This document shows, piece by piece, positions 40,569-49,275 of a DNA stretch of 64,000 bases. Source of the stretch: JAAYZB01 sp937958685 (GTDB lineage: Bacteria > Bacillota_I > Bacilli_A > Izemoplasmatales > Hujiaoplasmataceae); NCBI GenBank assembly GCA_036824265.1, contig DAITAL010000005.1, forward strand, positions 1 through 64,000, in the 5' to 3' direction. The stretch's first letter is position 1; every line of letters begins with the position of its first letter. The position numbers were made by a program, and so were the translations under genes. A model generated the notes under the pieces. The model was not told where the DNA came from. It saw only the letters and a list, made by a program, of their open reading frames with translations, and did no database searches.

Positions 40569-42200
40569 ATGGATCAAACTGAGACAGAACCTTTGGAAGG
40601 ACAACCGGAGGGGGATCTGCTTAAGCAGGTTGTCGCGGACGGCAGAGCGATCGATCGATCATTGCTGAAACGGGTCAAACCGCTCCTGAGCAACCGCAAT
40701 TTCATTCACTACACCATCTTGATCGCCGTGTTTGCCGCAATCGTGCTGCTCACGCCAAGCATCCTGCCCCGCTTTCCTTTGTACTCCGTGATTCCGGCTT
40801 TGTTTCTGTTGGTTTACATCTTCATCACCAGAAGGATCTTTGAATCCTTGGTGCTCGGCATCGTTCTCGGATTCCTGATGGCGGTCGCCGCCGGGCTCTA
40901 TGTCGCTCCCGAGGCCGTCTACGGTTTTGAGGAGGGCGAACTGCTGGGCTTCTTCGATGCCATCAACTACTCGCTGATCAAAAACGTCGCCAACGAGGAT
41001 ACCGCCTGGCTGTTCATCGTCTGCGGCTTGATGGGCAGTTTCGTCGCTTTGATCGAACAGGCGGGCGGCGTCTACGCCTTTGGCCGCTGGGTCGCCAAGC
41101 GGGCCAAGACGAAGCGTTCGACGTTGCTATGGACCTGGGTTCTGGGCCTCATCATCTTCGTGGACGATTATCTGAACGCGCTCACTGTCGGTTCCTCGAT
41201 GGCGCCGCTTACCGATGAGCACAAGGTCTCCCGCGAATATCTCGCCTATATCGTCGATTCCACGGCCGCTCCGGACACGACGCTCATTCCCGTTTCCACC
41301 TGGGCCGTGTTCATCGCCGGACTCTATTCGCAGACAATCTCCGAGTACTCGCTCACGGACACGTATGGCGGCGGCATCCGCGTCTTCATCAGCAGCATCC
41401 CCTTCAATTTCTACGGCTGGTTCTCGCTTTTGATCGTCCCCCTGACGATTTTTGGGATCATCCCGCTGTTTGGGAAACTCAAGCGGGCGGAAAAACGCGC
41501 GCAGGAAACGGGCGTGTTGGCCCCTCCAGGATCGGAAAAGATCGATATTCGCGGCGGTGAGGCGCTCGAAGCCAAACCGAAGGCGCGTGTCCTCAACTTC
41601 TTTTTGCCGATCATCCTGCTCATTGTCTCGACTTTGGTTTTCGACATCGATCTGATGTACGGCGTCATTTTCACCTTGGGCTTCATGTTCATCTTCTACC
41701 TGGTCCAGGGATTGACTGACGGCGAATCGTTCTTCGCCCTCGCGCTGAAGGGTTTCAAGAACATGCTCACGCCGTTATTGATGGTCGTCCTGGCATACAT
41801 GTTCGCCGACGGTATCCATACCCTGGGCTTCATGGATTACATTGTCGATGTGGTCGGCCGGAATGTTCCGGTGTGGCTGTTACCGGCGCTGGTGTTCCTG
41901 GTATTTGGTCTCACCGAATTCATCATGGGCCTTTCCTGGGGCATGTATGCGATCGCGATTCCCCTGGTCACCGTCCTCGCCTTCTCGCTCGGGATCCATC
42001 CGGGACTCTTGATCGCCGCGGTTGTTTCCGCCGGCGTCTGGGGCAGCCATGTCTGTTTCTATTCCGACGCCACGATTTTGTCCTCAAGCGCGGCCGGGTG
42101 TGACAATTTCGAACACGCCACTTCCCAACTTCCCTACGGCGTCATCGCCGCTGTCTTCGCGCTTGCCGGCTTTCTGATCGCCGGCATTGTGATGGCCTGA
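40569..42200 (+). CDS. nhaC: NhaC-family Na+/H+ antiporter
   Basis: This 543-residue protein has about eleven membrane helices and the NhaC signatures NEDTAWLFIVCGLMGSFVALIEQAGGVYAFGRW, FVDDYLNALTVGSSMAPLTDEHKVSREYLAYIVDSTAAPDTTLIPVSTWAVF, and GVWGSHVCFYSDATILSSSAAGCDNFEHATSQLPYG. The conserved Asp residues in FVDDYLNAL and STAAPDT are the expected ion-binding positions. Long acidic/basic N-terminal tail before the first helix. It may exchange Na+ for H+ or act on organic acids like MleN. It ends at the two-way terminator shared with katG. Confidence 0.92.
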   Translation: MDQTETEPLEGQPEGDLLKQVVADGRAIDRSLLKRVKPLLSNRNFIHYTILIAVFAAIVLLTPSILPRFPLYSVIPALFLLVYIFITRRIFESLVLGIVLGFLMAVAAGLYVAPEAVYGFEEGELLGFFDAINYSLIKNVANEDTAWLFIVCGLMGSFVALIEQAGGVYAFGRWVAKRAKTKRSTLLWTWVLGLIIFVDDYLNALTVGSSMAPLTDEHKVSREYLAYIVDSTAAPDTTLIPVSTWAVFIAGLYSQTISEYSLTDTYGGGIRVFISSIPFNFYGWFSLLIVPLTIFGIIPLFGKLKRAEKRAQETGVLAPPGSEKIDIRGGEALEAKPKARVLNFFLPIILLIVSTLVFDIDLMYGVIFTLGFMFIFYLVQGLTDGESFFALALKGFKNMLTPLLMVVLAYMFADGIHTLGFMDYIVDVVGRNVPVWLLPALVFLVFGLTEFIMGLSWGMYAIAIPLVTVLAFSLGIHPGLLIAAVVSAGVWGSHVCFYSDATILSSSAAGCDNFEHATSQLPYGVIAAVFALAGFLIAGIVMA

Positions 42201-42238
42201 CCGCAAGATACCACTGACTGCCTATTTCTTTTCCAATC

Positions 42239-42290
42239 AAAAAAGCGGCGCAACATCCTTTTGAGAAGTTGCGCCGCTTTGTTGTTTTTG
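42239..42290. terminator. bidirectional intrinsic terminator between nhaC and katG
   Basis: AAAGCGGCGCAAC (42242-42254) pairs with GTTGCGCCGCTTT (42268-42280), 13-bp perfect stem, with A- and T-runs on both sides. Confidence 0.9.
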
Positions 42291-42291
42291 C

Positions 42292-44478
42292 CTATTCGAA
42301 GCGATCAGCTTCCATGATCTTGTTCCAGGCGGCAATGAAATCGTGCACGAATTTCTCCTTGGCGTCGCTTTCGCCGTAGACTTCCGCCAAAGCGCGCAAT
42401 TGTGAATTCGAACCAAAGACGAGATCCACGCGCGTTGCTGTCCATTTGCGCTCGCCGCTCTTGCGGTCCAGGCCTTCAAACAGATCGTGATCCGGAGTCA
42501 CCGGTTGCCAAATCGTGCCCATGTCGAGCAGATTCACGAAGAAATCGTTCGTCAGGGTGCCCGGTTTATTGGTGAAGACGCCATGTTTCGCCCCGGCGTA
42601 ATTCGCCTCCAGAACGCGAAGCCCGCCAATGAGCACCGTCATTTCCGGAGCTGTCAGGGTCAAGAGTTGCGCGCGGTCGATGAGCATTTCCTCCGGGGTG
42701 ACGGAGTATTTGGCCTTCTGATAGTTGCGGAATCCGTCCGCCTTCGGTTCCAAGACCGCAAAGGAGGGCGCATCTGTCATCGCCTGGGTCGCATCGGTGC
42801 GGCCGGGACGGAAGGGGACTGCCACTTTGAAACCTGCGGCTTCCGCCGCTTTTTCGATGGCGGCGGCGCCGCCCAGCACGATCAGATCGGCGAGGGAAAT
42901 CCGCTTATTCTTGGACTGCCCCTTATTGAAGGCGGCTTGCACTTTTTCCAGTACCGTCAAAACCTTGGCCAGCAGGGCGGGTTCGTTGACCTGCCAGTCT
43001 TTCTGAGGCTCAAGGCGGATTCGGGCGCCGTTGGCGCCGCCGCGTTTGTCGGACCCGCGGAAGGTGGAAGCCGAAGCCCAGGCTGTCTTGACCAGTTCGG
43101 AAACCGTCAGATTAGAAGCGAGGATCTCGGCTTTCAGAAGCGTGATGTCGCTTTCGCTAACCAATTCATGATCCACGGGCGGCACGGGATCCTGCCAGAT
43201 CAGATCTTCTGCGGGCACTTCCGGTCCGAGATAACAGGCCCGTGGTCCCATATCGCGATGCGTGAGTTTGAACCACGCCCGCTTGAACGCGTCCTCAAAC
43301 TCCGCTGGATGGTCGAGATAGTATTTGGCGATGGGCGCGTAGATCGGATCAAACCGCAATGACAGATCGCCGGTGGTCATCATCGGGCGGTACTTTTTGT
43401 TCGGGTTGTGAGCGTCGACGATCATGTCAGCGTCCTCAACATCCTTTGCCAGCCACTGGTAGGCGCCGGCAGGGCTTTTGACGAGTTCCCACTCGTATTT
43501 GAACATGATCCGCAAATAACCCATGTCCCATTTGGTCGGATTGGGTTTCCAGGCGCCTTCGATGCCGCTGCTGATGGTGTCGCCGCCCTTGCCGGCGCCG
43601 TAGGTGCTTCGCCAGCCCAGGCCCATATCCTCGAGTGACGCCGCTTCCGGTTCCGGGCCGACATGAGTCGCCGGACCTGCTCCATGGCACTTGCCGAAGG
43701 TGTGACCGCCAGCGATCAGGGCGACGGTTTCCTCATCGTTCATCGCCATGCGGGCGAAGGTTTCGCGAACGTCGCGACCGGATGCGACCGGATCCGGATT
43801 GCCGTTTGGACCTTCCGGATTGACGTAGATCAGACCCATTTGCACGGCCGCCAGGGGATTTTCAAGATCGCGATCGCCGCTGTAGCGCTCATCGGCCAGC
43901 CATTTGCCTTCCGAGCCCCAGTAGATGTCCTCCTCCGGTTCCCAGATGTCGACGCGGCCGCCGCCAAACCCGAAGGTCTTGAGACCCATGGATTCGATCG
44001 CGCAGTTGCCCGCCAGGATCATCAGGTCGGCCCAGGAGATCTTCTTGCCATACTTCTGTTTGATCGGCCACAAGAGCCGCCTAGCCTTGTCGAGGTTGAC
44101 GTTGTCAGGCCAGCTGTTGAGGGGGGCGAAACGCTGTGATCCGCTGCGGCCACCGCCACGGCCGTCGCCCAAGCGGTAGGTCCCCGCGCTGTGCCACGCC
44201 ATGCGGATGAACAACGGTCCGTAATGGCCCCAGTCGGCCGGCCACCACTCCTGCGAATCTGTCATCAGGGCGTAAAGATCAGCTTTCAGGGCTTTCAAAT
44301 CAAGTTTCTTGAATTCCTCGGCGTAGTTGAAATCACTTCCCAGCGGGTTGCTGAGCGAGGAATGCTGGTGCAAAATCCTGAGGTTTAGTTGATTGGGCCA
44401 CCAATCCTTGTTGGTCGTTCCGCTTCCGGCCACGGATTTGCTCGTCGCGCCGGTTACGGGACATTTCGATTCATTCAT
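42292..44478 (-). CDS. katG: catalase-peroxidase
   Basis: This 728-residue protein has the two-domain KatG length. The distal haem pocket is IRMAWHSAGTYR (R92, W95, H96), with MGLIYVNPEGPNG (Tyr of the Met-Tyr-Trp adduct) and AGGHTFGKCHGAG (proximal His). The C-terminal non-catalytic half follows from about 440 with KTAWASASTFRGSDKRGG. It destroys H2O2. GGAGG at eight bases favours the ATG at 44478 over 44484. It lies 13 bases downstream of perR, so it is co-transcribed and repressed by PerR. Confidence 0.97.
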   Translation of the reverse strand: MNESKCPVTGATSKSVAGSGTTNKDWWPNQLNLRILHQHSSLSNPLGSDFNYAEEFKKLDLKALKADLYALMTDSQEWWPADWGHYGPLFIRMAWHSAGTYRLGDGRGGGRSGSQRFAPLNSWPDNVNLDKARRLLWPIKQKYGKKISWADLMILAGNCAIESMGLKTFGFGGGRVDIWEPEEDIYWGSEGKWLADERYSGDRDLENPLAAVQMGLIYVNPEGPNGNPDPVASGRDVRETFARMAMNDEETVALIAGGHTFGKCHGAGPATHVGPEPEAASLEDMGLGWRSTYGAGKGGDTISSGIEGAWKPNPTKWDMGYLRIMFKYEWELVKSPAGAYQWLAKDVEDADMIVDAHNPNKKYRPMMTTGDLSLRFDPIYAPIAKYYLDHPAEFEDAFKRAWFKLTHRDMGPRACYLGPEVPAEDLIWQDPVPPVDHELVSESDITLLKAEILASNLTVSELVKTAWASASTFRGSDKRGGANGARIRLEPQKDWQVNEPALLAKVLTVLEKVQAAFNKGQSKNKRISLADLIVLGGAAAIEKAAEAAGFKVAVPFRPGRTDATQAMTDAPSFAVLEPKADGFRNYQKAKYSVTPEEMLIDRAQLLTLTAPEMTVLIGGLRVLEANYAGAKHGVFTNKPGTLTNDFFVNLLDMGTIWQPVTPDHDLFEGLDRKSGERKWTATRVDLVFGSNSQLRALAEVYGESDAKEKFVHDFIAAWNKIMEADRFE

Positions 44479-44491
44479 AATCATATCCTCC

Positions 44492-44923
44492 TTATTCGTT
44501 ATCTTTGGCTTTATGTAAACACGAGGGGCAAACCCCTTTGAAATACACGTTCTTTTCCCGAATGTCGAAGTGTTTCAGCCCATTTGTGGCAAAAGCGTCG
44601 ATATCGATCGTGAAATTGAAGATGGCGCCGCACTGCTCGCATTTGAAATGTCCGTGGGTCTCGGTCTCGAGGTCATACCGGGTCTCGTTGTCTTCGATCG
44701 TGAGGATCCGGACCAAACCCGCTTCCGCCAAGGCATGCAGGGAATTGTACACGGTTGTCTTTGACAGGGTTGCGATCTCTTTGTGAAGATCGGCATAGAT
44801 CTGTTCCACCGTCGGATGACAATGATGTTCGGCCAGATATTCCAGGACTTTCAGCCGGTGGTGGGAGAGACCGATGTTTCGCTGTTTCAATAATGCCTTC
44901 ATGTCATCGAACGATCGTCTCAT
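44492..44923 (-). CDS. perR: PerR/Fur-family peroxide-responsive repressor
   Basis: This 143-residue protein has a winged helix at 1-85 (LSHHRLKVLEYLAEHHCHPTVEQIYADL, SKTTVYNSLHALAEAGLV), then the dimer and metal domain with HGHFKCEQCGAIFNF and CPSCLHK, the four-cysteine structural zinc site of PerR/Fur. HGHFKCEQCG and the His in GLKHFDIREKN supply the regulatory Fe site. Iron-catalysed His oxidation relieves repression. It lies just upstream of katG. An operator (Per box) at 44957-44971 covers its own promoter. Confidence 0.93.
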   Translation of the reverse strand: MRRSFDDMKALLKQRNIGLSHHRLKVLEYLAEHHCHPTVEQIYADLHKEIATLSKTTVYNSLHALAEAGLVRILTIEDNETRYDLETETHGHFKCEQCGAIFNFTIDIDAFATNGLKHFDIREKNVYFKGVCPSCLHKAKDNE

Positions 44924-44943
44924 CGCTTCATCGCCTCATTTAT

Positions 44944-44971
44944 ATGTATTACATATTTGTAATTATTACAA
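44944..44971 (-). promoter_or_regulatory. Per box operator of perR-katG
   Basis: TTGTAATTATTACAA (44957-44971) matches the Per box TTATAATnATTATAA at 13 of 15 positions. A second nearly perfect dyad, ATGTATTACAT, lies at 44944-44954. Both precede perR. Confidence 0.75.
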
Positions 44972-45031
44972 TTACATTATCACAGACTTTGATTATCCGC
45001 AAGGGGGTTTATGAATGTCAAAGCAAATATG

Positions 45032-45064
45032 AAAAATGCCCGTTTCCTTGAAAAGGGGCATATT
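45032..45064 (-). terminator. probable intrinsic terminator after the first EFR1 gene
   Basis: Minus strand: TATGCCCC..GGGCAT stem around a loop of about ten, followed by TTTTTC. It lies 110 bases past the stop at 45176. Confidence 0.5.
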
Positions 45065-45175
45065 GGCCAATGATCGTTCGATTACAACAAAATCACCTTG
45101 AGGAAACGCACAAACGCGATTATTGTCTTGGGAATGGTGTTGTCGTCAGGTATGCTAACAGAACCATCGCACGAT

Positions 45176-46168
45176 TCAAGGCGATTCTTCAAATGCCGGC
45201 ATATCGCATCCGAATTCTACCGGATTGAACTGGCTTTGAGCGGTTTCTTCTGGAGAAATCAGCATATCTCTCTCCTGCGACCTCACTCTCTCGATTTCGG
45301 CATATGTTTTGCGGTAATAGTTGCGGAAGGATCGGAAATAGCCGTTGGTGTTTTCGTTGATGAAGTCGGACGCAAGCGAATCGTCCGCCAGCAGACGCGT
45401 AAACGGATAGCCTCCATGAACCCGAAGTGGGTTGATCAATCCCGGGCGGATCGCATCGGCTGGGCAATACGCGACGCACCCCATGCACATCGAACAATCA
45501 AAGGAAAACTTCGGATAGCCGTTGATGTAGACGATGTTGTCCGAAGGACACATCTTGCTGCAAAGACCGCATTGACGGCATTTGTCTTTGCGGGCGTGGA
45601 ACAAGGGGCCGTTGATTCTGGCTCCGTACCACTGGATCCGCAATAGGCGCATCACCAGCCACGTCCAGGGATAGATCGTTCTTTTTGTGGTTTTGTTGTC
45701 CAAAATATCATGGACGATCACCGCTGCCATCATCCGGGTATGGATGAACATCTGCTTGGCCAAGGCGTCATCATAGCGGAATAGGATATTGTATGGCATC
45801 AACAGGTGTCTGTCCATGAGCACGGAGAACCCCTTCCACTTCAAAAACCGGATGATGCTCGCGCTGGATGCGTTGTTAAGCCAAAAAGGCTCCCCGGATG
45901 TTTTGAAGATAAAGGCGGGTTTGCCGCAATCGACATTGGGAAGATGCTTGATTGTTAAGTGAAACAGTTGTGGCGCGTTGAAGGCGTGGATCGGATACCC
46001 AAATCCGACGACATCATAATCATTCGGATCGGGAACAGCTCTGCCGGGCTTTCTTATCTCATAGAGATTTGTGGCATAGCCTTTTCCATCAAGGCAACGC
46101 TTGATCTCGGTCGCGGCGATTCTAGTGTTTCCGGTTCCGGTATAGTAATAGATGATCGCTTTTTTCAC
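45176..46168 (-). CDS. EFR1-family flavodoxin/ferredoxin fusion protein
   Basis: This 330-residue protein starts with a flavodoxin-like fold (YYYTGTGNTRIAATEI, FMN phosphate loop, residues 7-23; VVGFGYPIHAFNAPQ), a middle helical part, and two 4Fe-4S motifs: CRQCGLCSKMCP (about 207-218) and CSMCMGCVAYCP (about 235-246). The EFR1 group pairs NAD(P)H/FMN and Fe-S chemistry, role unknown. It starts with GTG (46168) after AAAGGACA. A related protein of different base composition lies at 47584-48393. Confidence 0.9.
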   Translation of the reverse strand: MKKAIIYYYTGTGNTRIAATEIKRCLDGKGYATNLYEIRKPGRAVPDPNDYDVVGFGYPIHAFNAPQLFHLTIKHLPNVDCGKPAFIFKTSGEPFWLNNASSASIIRFLKWKGFSVLMDRHLLMPYNILFRYDDALAKQMFIHTRMMAAVIVHDILDNKTTKRTIYPWTWLVMRLLRIQWYGARINGPLFHARKDKCRQCGLCSKMCPSDNIVYINGYPKFSFDCSMCMGCVAYCPADAIRPGLINPLRVHGGYPFTRLLADDSLASDFINENTNGYFRSFRNYYRKTYAEIERVRSQERDMLISPEETAQSQFNPVEFGCDMPAFEESP

Positions 46169-46208
46169 GCAATTGTCCTTTCATCATCAAGTCGGCTAAT
46201 ATGGTCTT

Positions 46209-46217
46209 ATTATACCA
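46209..46217 (-). promoter_or_regulatory. extended -10 promoter of the first EFR1 gene
   Basis: Minus strand TGGTATAAT (46209-46217) is a TGn plus perfect TATAAT about 41 bases before the GTG at 46168. No strong -35. Confidence 0.55.
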
Positions 46218-46494
46218 AATAGCTCTTACTAGAAAAACGCATAACATAGAGATGTTGAATATCATGTGTTATAAAGCCGCGTTGTGACTGAGAACGGGAG
46301 ATTGTTTGTCAAAACAAACTCCAAGTGTGTATGTCCTTCATACCATTTTGATATGAGCATCTAACAACTCTCCTGATGTATGTTTGAAATTTTCACCGAC
46401 TCATGTTGATTTGTCGGTTTTGTCAACGTCGTTATGTATGGTGACTATCTCACGACACCTTCAATGAATATGATTCATCTGTTGTTTCTTGCCT
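46218..46494. other. intergenic stretch, no gene seen
   Basis: AT-rich, with only very short frames. It marks the start of the gene-poor 46.2-50.6 kb region that contains decayed tRNA copies. Confidence 0.4.
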
Positions 46495-46962
46495 TCATTT
46501 GATGGTCAGTTTCAAGACCTCCTCATCTTCATCCATCTCATGGGTGTCGATGAATCCGTACTTGATGTAAAACTGATAGGGCATCTCGGTCTTCATAACA
46601 CATGAGGTGAAGAGAAATCTAACTTTATCCTCCTGACATTTCCGATAGATTAAATCCAAGACTTGTTTGCCATAGCCTTTTGACTGATGCTCTTTGGCAA
46701 TCATGAACCGCCATAGATAATGAGAGGGCCGATCTTCCTTTGGGGTATCCGAATCAAAGAGCGCCAGCATCACAAAACCGATGGGCTCATCATCCAAATA
46801 GATCGCTCTCGGCCAGGCTTTGTCTTGATTGACATAGGCCTGGGCCAAGGATACCATGTTTGGCGCGACAGCTTCTTTTTGACTATCATCCAGTGTATTC
46901 GACAATTTAACGACTTTGTCGAAATTTTTATTGGTGACTTCCCTTAAACTGATGGTTTTCAT
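46495..46962 (-). CDS. GNAT acetyltransferase, polyamine (BltD/SpeG-like)
   Basis: This 155-residue protein starts ISLREVTNKNFDKVVKLSNTL and has DEPIGFVMLALFD (about 55-67), LWRFMIAKEHQSKGYGKQVLDLI (acetyl-CoA loop QxxGxG, about 85-107) and a terminal FYIKYGFIDTHEMDEDEEVL. These features fit diamine/spermidine acetyltransferases such as BltD. It likely acetylates amines. I place the start at 46962 by family length; GGAGGA lies about 12 bases before it. A longer frame extends upstream without support. Confidence 0.85.
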   Translation of the reverse strand: MKTISLREVTNKNFDKVVKLSNTLDDSQKEAVAPNMVSLAQAYVNQDKAWPRAIYLDDEPIGFVMLALFDSDTPKEDRPSHYLWRFMIAKEHQSKGYGKQVLDLIYRKCQEDKVRFLFTSCVMKTEMPYQFYIKYGFIDTHEMDEDEEVLKLTIK

Positions 46963-47334
46963 TTTGATACTTGTTCCTCCGATTTCTGTCATATGTAACC
47001 ATATTGTAACACTTATTATCCAATCCTTAATAGTGTCCACCGGTTTTTGAGATTCTCCTTCTGTGACGATCGCATCATGAAAGCCGAGACAACACGTGAA
47101 CTTCAATCATTGTCTCATCTTCAACCGGCCTTTCTTATTTGTGCTTGTTCCCTTCGTTGATTTCATGATGCGGGATGACATTTGAGAGTTACTGTGTATA
47201 TATCCAAATGATTAGGGTAGTCGATACCACAGAGAAGAATCACGCATTTTCATAAGTTAATTGAGACGGCTTAGTCGCTCTTGAAAGACGAGAACCAATC
47301 CAGAGATTTCAGCAAATGATGGACGAGCATGAAA
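46963..47334. other. intergenic stretch, no gene seen
   Basis: No convincing frame or terminator. It leads into the first degenerate tRNA-Glu/terminator copy at 47335. Confidence 0.35.
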
Positions 47335-47397
47335 AATCCCCATTTCGATTTGAAACGGGGACTCAAATAGCAATGGTATCCAATACTGGTTCACGAA
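47335..47397 (-). pseudogene. degenerate copy of terminator plus tRNA-Glu 3' end (fossil A)
   Basis: CCCCATTTC (47338-47346) and GAAACGGGG (47352-47360) match the stem of the genuine terminator at 50611-50642, with one mismatch. After a 13-base spacer, TGGTATCC..TAC.GGTTC aligns with the minus-strand CCA end, acceptor and T-arm of tRNA-Glu at 50654. The copy is decayed. Confidence 0.6.
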
Positions 47398-47578
47398 TTT
47401 CCCGAGAAACATGTTTTTCAGGTTTTTGACTCTCTTGATGTTGCTTATGAATCTCACTTCGATGACCGGCATCAACAGCCAGGATCACCAATCGATCCTC
47501 ATAAATATGAGTAAAAAGTCGATAATCCCCAATCCCTTATAACGTATATGTAGACCATTAGTAAGTTGTTTAAAACCT
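47363..47578 (-). pseudogene. RelE/ParE-type toxin remnant (frameshifted, N-terminus missing)
   Basis: Minus-strand translation gives LTNGLHIRYKG in one frame (near 47540-47570), then after a shift IGDYRLFTHIYEDRLVILAVDAGHRSEIHK, a clear RelE C-terminal strand set (GDYR.....D.L.IL....GHR..I). The tail continues into the tRNA fossil and ends at TGA 47363-47365. The first two-thirds of the toxin and any antitoxin are absent. A one-base frameshift or error separates the halves. It lies right behind the second EFR1 gene. Confidence 0.7.
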
Positions 47579-47583
47579 AATGA

Positions 47584-48393
47584 TTAATGATCTTCCATAA
47601 CATCTTTAATGATAAATCTCTTTTCGGGACCATGATAAGGCTTCTTTACTAATGCTGTTTTACTACTATGAAGGGCATTCACAGGACAATGATTGATGCA
47701 TCGATAACATAAAATACATGAATTCTGAGCGACTAAAACACCATGTTTGATTTCAAAGTTATCGACGGGGCACAGTTCAATGCATTTCTTACACAAAATA
47801 CAATTGCCTTCAATTTTGATAGCGTTTGATATCCATTTCATATCTAGTTTTTGATATGGGACTCTTTGTAAAAGACCAAGACATAATGAGATAACATTCG
47901 ATCCTTTCTTCTTTCTTTTATCGGCCAGAATATACCTTACAAATCGATTTACCTGAATAGTCTTTTTAAGATCAATACGTTCTAAATTGTGGCTATTAAA
48001 GGGCTTTAAGATCTTGTAGTCTGTAATATTATTAGGCATATTAAAATGTGCTTGTTGTCTGATGCTAAAACCCTTCTTCTCAAGTAGTCTCCCGCCATAA
48101 GCCGCACCATCACCGGAATACATCATTTGGGTACAATATATGAAAGCTCTTTTAGAATTGTGCATCTTGAGTCCATTAATCCAGTTTCTAATGATTGTGG
48201 GGACATCAGACCCATAAATAGGATAGCCAAGTCCGATGACATCATGGTCATCAATCAACTGATCATCATTATGTGTTTTTTCAAGAGTAAAAAGATTACA
48301 CTGATTGCCATTTTGAATCAGTGAATCTTGTATCTTTTTGGCAATGAAATAAGTGTTGCCTGTGCCACTAAATAAGAAAATTGCTACTTTCAT
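47584..48393 (-). CDS. second EFR1-family flavodoxin/ferredoxin protein
   Basis: This 269-residue protein has a flavodoxin loop FLFSGTGNTYFIAKKI (about 5-20), GLGYPIYGSDVPT, and two 4Fe-4S motifs CILCKKCIELCP (about 199-210) and CILCYRCINHCP (about 227-238). It resembles the gene at 45176-46168 in layout but not closely in sequence, and its codons are far richer in A/T than those of the surroundings, suggesting independent acquisition. AAAGG upstream of the ATG at 48393 lies in the loop of a small hairpin (ATTACC/GGTAAT, 48398-48413). Confidence 0.85.
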   Translation of the reverse strand: MKVAIFLFSGTGNTYFIAKKIQDSLIQNGNQCNLFTLEKTHNDDQLIDDHDVIGLGYPIYGSDVPTIIRNWINGLKMHNSKRAFIYCTQMMYSGDGAAYGGRLLEKKGFSIRQQAHFNMPNNITDYKILKPFNSHNLERIDLKKTIQVNRFVRYILADKRKKKGSNVISLCLGLLQRVPYQKLDMKWISNAIKIEGNCILCKKCIELCPVDNFEIKHGVLVAQNSCILCYRCINHCPVNALHSSKTALVKKPYHGPEKRFIIKDVMEDH

Positions 48394-48820
48394 ATGATTA
48401 CCTTTCTGGTAATTCGAATCATTGCATTAATATCCGTAAAATCATCTTGAAAACATCGACTCTGTAATATCTGATTCGATTCTGCTTTTTTAGTGTACGG
48501 GATTTAAGTGTGATAAAAAATTTTACTAGACGATAAAATATAGCTACACATCCTTGATAATCCAATTTTACCACTTGGAATAGTTTTTTAATTGTTAACT
48601 TCCCATAAAAGAAAAATTGATAAAGTAAGTCAAGCATAATTGGACAAATCATCAATCAATATGCTATCTTTCAAATACTCATTTACAAAACTCTTTTGTA
48701 TTAACTAATACTTGTTTAACTATGATAATTATTTTTGTTATGATAATCAACCGCTGGACACCACCCAATGTGAAACATGCAAGAAGTAAAACTTCACTGA
48801 TGGCTTCACAAAGCGAAAGA
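48394..48820. other. AT-rich intergenic stretch, no gene seen
   Basis: Only short frames without ribosome sites or family likeness. The base composition matches the preceding EFR1 gene, so it probably came with it. Confidence 0.4.
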
Positions 48821-48890
48821 AAGACCCCATTTCGCTATGAAATGGGGACACTGACGGCATTGGTAGCCCGTATGGGTTCACACAATCATC
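48821..48890 (-). pseudogene. degenerate copy of terminator plus tRNA-Glu 3' end (fossil B)
   Basis: CCCCATTTC (48825-48833) and GAAATGGGG (48839-48847) reproduce the real terminator stem. After a 13-base spacer TGGTAGCCCGTA (48861-48872) is identical to the minus-strand CCA/acceptor end of tRNA-Glu, then TGGGTTC continues the T-arm with small changes. The rest of the tRNA is missing. Confidence 0.75.
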
Positions 48891-49275
48891 CGCGAGAATC
48901 AGACTAGACTGATAAGTGAGTCGATGTTTTCACGTATAGTTTTGGCTACCCCTTATATGACTTTTTAACTATGGACCCCACCTGCAAGTCGAATCGCGAA
49001 TCAGATTAGGCCAAGTTGTCTTATGCATATGCTATCGCGAGCCACTGTCAAAAATCCATACTAATCCAATGAAGGATTCACGAGATCTGAAGTTGCTTCT
49101 TGGTTGGTTGAAACAACCAAAAAGGATTGGTATTCATCGCTGTATTGAATGTTTCTCTCAAAATACTTATAACATATCTCAAACCTAACTGTCATTATTG
49201 TCAATAGACGCCAGTGACTCGTTAAGTATATGCAAATGAGGAACACCTGTAATAATGCGAGTCAACCTGCTATCA
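48891..49275. other. intergenic stretch, no recognised gene
   Basis: A 61-residue frame (49061-49246, minus) has no ribosome site or family likeness. A short hairpin TTGGTTG/CAACCAA lies at 49104-49120. Confidence 0.35.

Noticed and set aside
47257..47475. 72-residue minus frame overlapping tRNA fossil A
   Set aside because: The RelE-like reading is in another frame, and this frame has no family likeness; the region is better explained as a decayed toxin gene plus tRNA fossil.
48722..48907. 61-residue plus frame across fossil B
   Set aside because: It covers the degenerate terminator/tRNA repeat and has no ribosome site.
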